Source of the DNA: an uncultured Lachnospiraceae bacterium
Lineage (GTDB): Bacteria > Bacillota > Clostridia > Lachnospirales > Lachnospiraceae
Reading direction: 5' to 3'
DNA length: 11,250 bases
Assembly: GCA_947653315.1 (NCBI GenBank)
Contig: CANTGP010000060.1
Coordinates: forward strand, 1-11,250
Below, piece after piece: positions 6,978 through 11,250 of the stretch (positions within the stretch are counted from its first letter, which is position 1; every line of letters starts with the position of its first letter). The position numbers and the translations under genes are program-made. The notes under the pieces are model-generated. The model saw only the letters and a program-made list of their open reading frames with translations, had not been told where the DNA came from and searched no databases.

Positions 6978-8336
6978 TTATGCAAAAAACGAAATAATCA
7001 ATGCCACGATAAACCCGGTACCGCCCACCAGCGTTTCCATAATGGTCCAAGTCTTTAAGTTCGTCTTCTCGTCCAGCCCTACCAAAGATTTTACCAGCCA
7101 GAAACCGGAATCGTTAAAGTGGGAGCAGACCGTCGCGCCTCCGGCCACGGCTGCGGTCACGCAGGCAAGGTATAACGGGGACAGTTCGGCGATTCCCGGC
7201 ATTGCCGCCACGATACCTGCCGCCATGGTCATCGCCACCGTTGCGGAGCCCACGCAAATCCTTACCAGCGCCGCCACGATAAACGCCACGACCACAAGCG
7301 GAAGGTTTGCCGATGATACCGCATTACCGATGACATCGCCCAAGCCGGAATATTGGAGCATATAGCGCAGCACACCGCCGCATGCCGTTACCAAAAGAAT
7401 CAGTCCGGTAGGTTCCAAAGACTTCGTCATAATCTTTTCCAATTCCGGCAGGGAATATCCGTGTCTGGTTCCCAAGGCAAACATTGCCACGATGGTCGCA
7501 ATCAAAAGCGCCACAAAAGGCTCTCCCAAAAACCCGAAAATCGGCTGCACCGGGGCAAGCGCAGGAACCACGCCCGCAACGGAATCCAAAACAATCAGTA
7601 CAAGCGGAATCAATATGATGCCGACAATCAGTCCGAAACTCGGAAGTTTGGATTCGTCAAAATCTTCCTGGTTCGCCACATGTTCCGGTACCGGAATATT
7701 ATACTTCTTCCCGCAGAAAGCTCCCCAAACCGGTCCTGCCACTATCATGGAACAAATCCCGCAGAAGATGCCTACCAAAATCACCCAGCCCAATTCCACG
7801 TTCAGCATCGTTGCCACCAGCACCGGTCCCGGCGTGGGGGGAATGAACGCATGGCCTACCGCAAGACCTGCCAGCAGGGGAATCACGTAAAACAGGGAAG
7901 AACGCTTCGTCCTTTTCGCAAGGGAGAACGCAAGCGGGATTAGGATAATCAGCCCCGCGTCAAAAAACACCGGCATGGCAATGACAAGACCCGTAATGCC
8001 GAGCGCCCACGCCGCACGCTTATCGCCGAATTTGTTCACCAGCGTCACCGCTATGGACTGGGCGCCGCCGGATGCTTCCAAAATGGCGCCGAACATGGAG
8101 CCAAGCCCAACCAACAGGGCAATCCCTTTTAAGGTGTTACCGATTCCGTCATTCACCGCCGCAATAATGTCATCAAAAGGCATCCCCGCAATTAATCCGA
8201 TGGACAATGCCCCCAATAATATGGAAACCATTGCGTGGATTTTGAACTTAATTATTAATACCAACAAAATAACCAATCCCAGCACCGCTGCTATTACCAG
8301 TCTGGTAGGGTCCAGTGTAACCGCTTCCGCCGACAT
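6978..8336 (-). CDS. gntP: GntP-family gluconate/aldonate:H+ symporter
   Basis: This encodes 452 aa, normal for the GntP family (TC 2.A.8). It is an inner-membrane permease importing gluconate or related sugar acids with protons. The protein is almost wholly hydrophobic, with about 12 or more membrane segments. Family-typical stretches include MPVFFDAGLIILIPLAF (about 121-137), AGLAVGHAFIPPTPGPV (about 156-172), ACGGVLRYMLQYSGLGD (about 318-334) and SHFNDSGFWLVK (about 407-418), the last two being strong GntP hallmarks. The start is supported by AAAGGAGG 7 nt upstream of the ATG. It is the first gene behind the promoter at 8502-8530 and is 90 nt ahead of the dehydratase with no terminator, so they are probably cotranscribed. 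The exact substrate cannot be read from sequence. Confidence 0.93.
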   Translation of the reverse strand: MSAEAVTLDPTRLVIAAVLGLVILLVLIIKFKIHAMVSILLGALSIGLIAGMPFDDIIAAVNDGIGNTLKGIALLVGLGSMFGAILEASGGAQSIAVTLVNKFGDKRAAWALGITGLVIAMPVFFDAGLIILIPLAFSLAKRTKRSSLFYVIPLLAGLAVGHAFIPPTPGPVLVATMLNVELGWVILVGIFCGICSMIVAGPVWGAFCGKKYNIPVPEHVANQEDFDESKLPSFGLIVGIILIPLVLIVLDSVAGVVPALAPVQPIFGFLGEPFVALLIATIVAMFALGTRHGYSLPELEKIMTKSLEPTGLILLVTACGGVLRYMLQYSGLGDVIGNAVSSANLPLVVVAFIVAALVRICVGSATVAMTMAAGIVAAMPGIAELSPLYLACVTAAVAGGATVCSHFNDSGFWLVKSLVGLDEKTNLKTWTIMETLVGGTGFIVALIISFFA

Positions 8337-8400
8337 ATACTTACCTCCTTTATGTTTTCATGAGATTTTCTTTCCGCCGCCCGGTAACTTTGGACGGTTT

Positions 8401-8440
8401 CTTGTTTTTACTTCTTTTTACTTCTTTTTGCTTCTTTTTG
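8401..8440 (-). repeat. Four tandem 10-bp repeats with phased A-tracts in the permease leader
   Basis: On the minus strand the units are CAAAAAGAAG, CAAAAAGAAG, TAAAAAGAAG and TAAAAACAAG, with a degenerate A-rich stretch on the upstream side. The period equals one helical turn, so A5 tracts fall on one face of the DNA. It lies between the predicted transcription start (about 8495) and the ribosome binding site of the permease gene, so it is also an unstructured purine-rich leader. Confidence 0.7.
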
Positions 8441-8472
8441 TATTTCCTTTTTGGTTCTTGTTACAGCACTAT

Positions 8473-8490
8473 ACATCAGACGTCTTATGT
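8473..8490. promoter_or_regulatory. Candidate operator at the permease promoter
   Basis: ACATCAGACGTCTTATGT is an 18-bp palindrome broken by one symmetric mismatch. It sits about 5-22 nt after the predicted transcription start of the permease gene, a usual repressor position. The nearby GntR-type regulator is the natural candidate ligand. A second dyad, ACATCCGATGT, lies at 8532-8542 just upstream of the -35 box and shares the ACATC half. Confidence 0.45.
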
Positions 8491-8501
8491 TTGTTATAAT
8501 T

Positions 8502-8530
8502 ATCATATATTATTTGGTTATTTTCGTCAA
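8502..8530 (-). promoter_or_regulatory. Promoter of the permease-dehydratase operon
   Basis: On the minus strand TTGACG (8530-8525) and TATGAT (8507-8502) are separated by 17 bp, each 5 of 6 to consensus. It lies directly after the regulator's terminator and between two palindromes (8473-8490 and 8532-8542). Confidence 0.75.
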
Positions 8531-8569
8531 TACATCCGATGTTTATTCTTTGTTTTCTCTCTTTTACAC

Positions 8570-8604
8570 AAAAAAGAGGGCAGATTTGCATCTGCAAGCC
8601 TGCC
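8570..8604 (-). terminator. Rho-independent terminator after the GntR regulator gene
   Basis: On the minus strand GGCAG pairs with CTGCC and, inside, TTGC pairs with GCAA around an AGAT loop, with a 2x2 internal loop between. CTC and a T6 run (8575-8570) follow. It begins 34 nt after the regulator stop codon and separates the regulator from the permease transcript. Confidence 0.78.
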
Positions 8605-8637
8605 ATTTTTGGTCATTTTGTCTGATTGGTATTTTTC

Positions 8638-9357
8638 TTATTTCTTCTTTTCCTCCGCCAGATGCTCCTCGTACATTTGGATAATCCGCTGCCGGTTATA
8701 CGTCAGATGCATGTTCATGGCGCATTTCGCCCCCACCGGATCCCCTTTCAGGATGGAATCGGTAATGGCACGGTGCGTTTCCAGCGTTTCTTTCATAAGC
8801 TGCCGCTGCGTCAGGTTTACGAATGTCAGCACGGCAGTATTAATAATGGGAATCAATACCTCCACCACCCTGTTCCGACTGCACTTTGCGATACAGGTAT
8901 GGAACTCCACATCTTTTTTCGCATGGTTTTGTCCGCTTACATACAGGGCTTCCACCTCGTCGCACAACTGTTTTAACCGCTCCTTTTCCTCCGGCGTGAT
9001 ATGCGCACACGCCATGGCTGCGATTTCCGGCTCCAGCATCATGCGCACGTCCAAAAGCTCCAGCGCCAGCTTATACTTGTCCCCCAGTTTGGCAAGCCCC
9101 AGCGGATCGTCTTCCCGCGTACTGGTTCCGGTCACGTATGTTCCGGCTCCCCTGCGCACTTCCAGTACCCCTTTGGACTCCAGCGCTTTCACCGCTTCCC
9201 GAATCGTACTCCTCCCTACCCCGAATTTCTCCGCCAGCTCAAATTCATTGGGAATCTTTTCCCCGATTTCCACCGGCTCGTTCCGGATATAATTCATCAG
9301 TTCGTCTTCCACTTGGGAACCAAGCAGTTTCTTGTTCATTTTCTCGAATTGGTACAT
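8638..9357 (-). CDS. GntR-family regulator, FadR/FCD subfamily
   Basis: This encodes 239 aa. Residues about 10-76 form the GntR winged helix, including IPNEFELAEKFGVGRSTIRE (35-54) and the wing LEVRRGAGTYV (65-75). Residues about 95-225 form an all-helical FCD ligand-binding domain. D103, D149/H153, H195 and H217 sit where this subfamily often binds a metal that holds a carboxylate ligand, which fits a sugar acid effector. It most likely represses the permease-dehydratase and kinase genes until an aldonate or keto-deoxy intermediate binds. The start at 9357 is preferred because GGGGAAAGAAGG lies upstream at a normal distance. The in-frame ATG at 9387 has no such site and the one at 9339 a poor one. 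It has its own promoter and terminator. Confidence 0.9.
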   Translation of the reverse strand: MYQFEKMNKKLLGSQVEDELMNYIRNEPVEIGEKIPNEFELAEKFGVGRSTIREAVKALESKGVLEVRRGAGTYVTGTSTREDDPLGLAKLGDKYKLALELLDVRMMLEPEIAAMACAHITPEEKERLKQLCDEVEALYVSGQNHAKKDVEFHTCIAKCSRNRVVEVLIPIINTAVLTFVNLTQRQLMKETLETHRAITDSILKGDPVGAKCAMNMHLTYNRQRIIQMYEEHLAEEKKK

Positions 9358-9410
9358 CCCGGACCTTCTTTCCCCTTTGTACTGCATGCAAAAGGCATTA
9401 AATCAGGTCA

Positions 9411-9439
9411 AGCATAACACGGAAATCCGGGGATTGCAA
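9411..9439 (-). promoter_or_regulatory. Possible promoter of the GntR regulator gene
   Basis: On the minus strand TTGCAA (9439-9434) and TATGCT (9416-9411) are 17 bp apart, each only 4 of 6 to consensus, but an upstream TG makes an extended -10. A palindrome TGCATGCA (9383-9390) lies just after the expected start and could serve autoregulation. A 5-bp hairpin, CGGCA/TGCCG (9449-9463), lies just upstream. Confidence 0.5.
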
Positions 9440-9500
9440 GACAGGGAACGGCAATTTATGCCGGAATATCCATAAAAAGCATCGCACCGAAATGATTTCC

Positions 9501-9794
9501 TTACCGGCCTTCTTTCCAGCGCCTACACTGCTCGATCCTGGCTCCGTGCGGATTGTCGCCGTGTTCGGGATCGCAGGAATATTTCTCCAACAGCCCGCAT
9601 GGCATTTCCGGGCATTCCCCGCAATGCGTAAATCCTTTCCCCTGACAGCAGGCGGCCACCGGACATTCCCCGTGGAATGGCTTCCCGTCGGTTTCGATGC
9701 AGCCCCCGCAGCCGCAGGCTTCTTTATACCCGCACCCCGTACAGTGCAGACCACAGCGGGAGTCCACCGCATCCTGATACCTGAATTCTTCCAT
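9501..9794 (-). CDS. Cysteine-rich DUF3795 protein
   Basis: This encodes 97 aa with 14 cysteines (C14, C18, C21, C27, C29, C32, C44, C49, C50, C58, C61, C66, C74, C90). The order CGLHCTGC, CGCGGC, CPVAACC and HCGECPEMPC follows the DUF3795 pattern, thought to bind metal (zinc or Fe-S); no function is established. No signal peptide or membrane segment is seen, so it is cytoplasmic. GGAGG lies at a good distance before the ATG at 9794. It is 57 nt after the WYL regulator with no terminator between, so the two are likely one transcript, a pairing that I recall as recurrent in Firmicutes. No convincing terminator follows; transcription may run toward the GntR gene. Confidence 0.88.
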   Translation of the reverse strand: MEEFRYQDAVDSRCGLHCTGCGYKEACGCGGCIETDGKPFHGECPVAACCQGKGFTHCGECPEMPCGLLEKYSCDPEHGDNPHGARIEQCRRWKEGR

Positions 9795-9851
9795 TTGACA
9801 AATCCTCCGTTTTTTCTACCATCCTATCACAGGAAACACGACAACGGTCTG

Positions 9852-10757
9852 TCATGTTCCTGCATATTTTTCCGCTGTCCGCCGCAAAATATCCGCCATC
9901 CGCTCCACCATCCCCGGCGGCTCCACCACCGTCACCCGGTCGCCGAATCCCAAAAACCACGCTGCCGCAGCCTCCATATCCGCAAATCCCCACCGGGCAT
10001 ACAACCTTCCGTCCTCCATGACGGTAAACGAACGGGGTCCGTATTCTTCCACCAGTCTGTATTTCACCGAAGCGTCATATACCGCCGCAACCATATAATC
10101 ATCCTTCATATGGGAACCGAAACGCTCCTGCTCCGCCGGCATTTCCCGCACCTCCGTGTACTCCTCTCCCACGGACAGCTCCCACAACCGCCGCAGTTTA
10201 TACATCCGGAAGCCCTGCCGTTCCGGATGAAACCCGTACACATACCAGTCCGACCACCGGAACACCACCAAATACGGCTCCACCGTCCTGTACCCCTCCC
10301 CCTTCGGGCAACAGTAATAAAACGAAATGCAGCGCCGTTCCCTGACCGCCCGCTGAATCTTCTCGATTTTATCCGCCAAATCCTCCTTATAAAAAGAAGC
10401 GAGGTCAATCACCATGCCGTCGGACACCCCCACCGTGTCCTTCCCGCCAAACTTCTCCGCAATACGCTCCGCCCGGGAAAACCGGGAAACACTGTCCAGT
10501 GTCCGTAATCCGGTAAATACCGCCGCCAGCTCACGCTTCGTAAACACGGTTGTATCCAGACAAAACCCTTCCATCAGCGCAATTCCCCCCTGGCTCCCCT
10601 GCGTCGTCACTATGGGAATCCCGGCGCGGCATAAATCCTCGATATCCCTGTTAATCGTCCTGCGGGATACCTCAAACTTTTCCGCCAGGTACGGGGCAGT
10701 CACTTTTTTATTCTGCTGCAATACCGTAAGAATAGCCATCAAACGTTCTATCTTCAT
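9852..10757 (-). CDS. WYL-domain transcription regulator (YafY-like)
   Basis: This encodes 301 aa. It has an N-terminal winged helix (about 1-62, with VTAPYLAEKFEVSRRTINRD and the QGSQGGI wing) of the type that opens YafY/DeoR-like regulators. A WYL ligand-sensing domain (about 130-205) follows, with the FRWSDWYVYGFHPER stretch holding the W-Y-V variant of the WYL motif at 171-173 and YKLRRLW downstream. A C-terminal extension (about 215-300) of the WCX type ends the protein. WYL domains are thought to sense nucleotides, nucleic acids or small ligands. The ATG at 10757 starts the usual M-K-x-x-R-L-x-x-I-L opening; an ATG at 10775 adds six residues and cannot be excluded. It probably controls its own operon with the DUF3795 gene. 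Confidence 0.9.
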   Translation of the reverse strand: MKIERLMAILTVLQQNKKVTAPYLAEKFEVSRRTINRDIEDLCRAGIPIVTTQGSQGGIALMEGFCLDTTVFTKRELAAVFTGLRTLDSVSRFSRAERIAEKFGGKDTVGVSDGMVIDLASFYKEDLADKIEKIQRAVRERRCISFYYCCPKGEGYRTVEPYLVVFRWSDWYVYGFHPERQGFRMYKLRRLWELSVGEEYTEVREMPAEQERFGSHMKDDYMVAAVYDASVKYRLVEEYGPRSFTVMEDGRLYARWGFADMEAAAAWFLGFGDRVTVVEPPGMVERMADILRRTAEKYAGT

Positions 10758-10932
10758 AACCCTGCATCCTTCCATCCCTTGTATCCTGCTTTATGCCTAC
10801 CATAGATTTTAACACAAACCGGCAGGCAGTCTCCAAAATAACCTGATACTCCGCTTTCAGCTTTTCCAATTTCTGTTCATTACTATTATACTCCGGAAAA
10901 CTGTTCTCATGTGAAACAATGTCATCCCTCAA
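10708..10932 (-). CDS. Doubtful small ORF with TTG start
   Basis: This is a 74-residue frame starting at TTG 10932, with AGGAGGG only 3 nt upstream. The first half (about residues 1-46) is plausible protein, charged and helical, with EQKLEKLKAEYQVILETACRF. The last 25 residues overlap the start of the WYL gene in another frame and look like chance sequence. The same binding site is better placed for an ATG at 10925, but that frame gives only 22 residues. It may be a truncated or frameshifted remnant, or a leader peptide for the WYL gene. I recognise no family. Confidence 0.3.
   Translation of the reverse strand: MRDDIVSHENSFPEYNSNEQKLEKLKAEYQVILETACRFVLKSMVGIKQDTRDGRMQGYEDRTFDGYSYGIAAE
10806..10836 (-). 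promoter_or_regulatory. Weak candidate promoter for the WYL operon
   Basis: On the minus strand an extended -10 box (TG, one base, TAAAAT at 10811-10806) has only a poor -35 (TTGGAG, 10836-10831) at 19 bp. It would start transcription about 40 nt before the WYL ATG. Confidence 0.35.
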
Positions 10933-10974
10933 TATCCCTCCTGATTTTTAAATTTTTCTTGTTAAACCTTTAAG

Positions 10975-11250
10975 TCCAAATTTGCGCCGCCCCCGTTTGG
11001 GAAACTGCCAATCTCAAACATCTCCCGTTCCTGGCCCGGATTACTAACACTGCCGATGGTTGCTCGTTACGGTATATCCCCTGCCGCGCTAATCCAGCAC
11101 CCGCAAAGCCGACGTAACAGTTCAGCCTGAATGTTGTGTTGGAGGCGGACGCCCGTACGTGGGTTTTTTTAGTGGCCGTCAGCAGCGCAACTGCTTGTCC
11201 CGGTTTTCCGTGCACTTTTTTCGGCTGGAGGTTTCTAAGCAGAATGGGGA
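10975..11250. other. Likely structured RNA or noncoding mobile element, cut by the window end
   Basis: There is no convincing gene here. Pairable segments are dense: GTTACG (11066-11071) with CGTAAC (11113-11118); a local hairpin at 11086-11100 (GTGCT/AGCGC on the minus strand); and a nested stem at 11171-11216 built of AGTG/CACT, CCG/CGG and AGCAG/CTGCT. It includes repeat copy B. G-U pairs favour the minus strand for the hairpin at 11086-11100 but the plus strand for the stem shared with copy A, so the transcribed strand is unsettled. A long minus-strand frame (11215-10970) exists but has no ribosome binding site and a composition explained by the structured DNA. A known family of clostridial structured RNAs is possible; I cannot confirm which. 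Confidence 0.5.
11114..11198 (+). repeat. Dispersed repeat, copy B (partner of copy A at 226-310)
   Basis: It starts GTAACAGTTCAGCCTG, 15 of 16 bases identical to copy A. GTGTTGGA, GCGGACGCCCGTACG, a T7 run and the AGCAG-loop-CTGCT hairpin (11181-11195) follow in the same order as in copy A. It lies in opposite orientation to copy A, so the two point outward from the locus between them. Confidence 0.7.

Noticed and set aside
8360..9292. Long plus-strand open frame opposite the GntR gene and its promoter
   Set aside because: Its composition is what the antisense of the real gene gives, it crosses the promoter and terminator of the other strand, and it resembles no family.
10970..11215. 81-residue minus-strand open frame over the right-edge element
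   Set aside because: No ribosome binding site is seen, and the frame runs across hairpins and the dispersed repeat. A noncoding explanation fits better.
1..11250. tRNA or rRNA genes, CRISPR arrays, intact transposase genes
   Set aside because: I saw no cloverleaf, no rRNA-like block, no regularly spaced direct repeats and no transposase or integrase motifs on either strand.

Overview
The window looks like a chromosomal accessory stretch from a low-to-mid GC Firmicute, most likely a gut Clostridia of the Lachnospiraceae type. This rests on strong AGGAGG-type ribosome binding sites, sigma-A-like promoters with 17-bp spacers, a TTG start candidate, and the protein families present. The assignment is an inference from style, not a database match.

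Left edge (1-460): two decayed gene fragments, the end of a sigma-70-like region 4 and a piece of a SAM-dependent methyltransferase. They run into a short repeat (copy A, minus strand). A clear plus-strand promoter (339-367) then leads to a two-TM membrane protein (463-960).

Middle left (964-3778, minus strand): a two-gene operon with its own promoter. The first gene encodes a Schlafen-type AlbA_2 protein with a GHKL-like ATPase domain and a winged-helix tail. The second, 20 nt downstream, encodes an RtcB-type RNA 3'-phosphate ligase. This pairs a possible RNA-acting or regulatory module with an RNA repair ligase. It is the most interesting functional pairing here.

Centre (3833-9357, minus strand): a sugar-acid (aldonate) catabolic locus. 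In transcription order it holds a GntR/FCD regulator, a GntP-family permease, an IlvD/Edd-family dehydratase and a PfkB-family 2-keto-3-deoxygluconate kinase. The expected route is uptake of an aldonate, dehydration to a 2-keto-3-deoxy-aldonate and phosphorylation. No KDPG aldolase is in the window, so the last step must be encoded elsewhere. Promoters are visible upstream of the regulator, the permease and the kinase, and terminators after the regulator and the kinase.

Right side (9501-10932, minus strand): a WYL-domain transcription regulator followed by a cysteine-rich DUF3795 protein, a likely operon. It is preceded by a doubtful small ORF with a TTG start.

Right edge (about 10975-11250): a sequence with several complementary segments, suggestive of a structured RNA or mobile noncoding element. 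It contains repeat copy B, recognisably related to copy A at the left edge but in the opposite orientation. The two copies bracket the whole locus.
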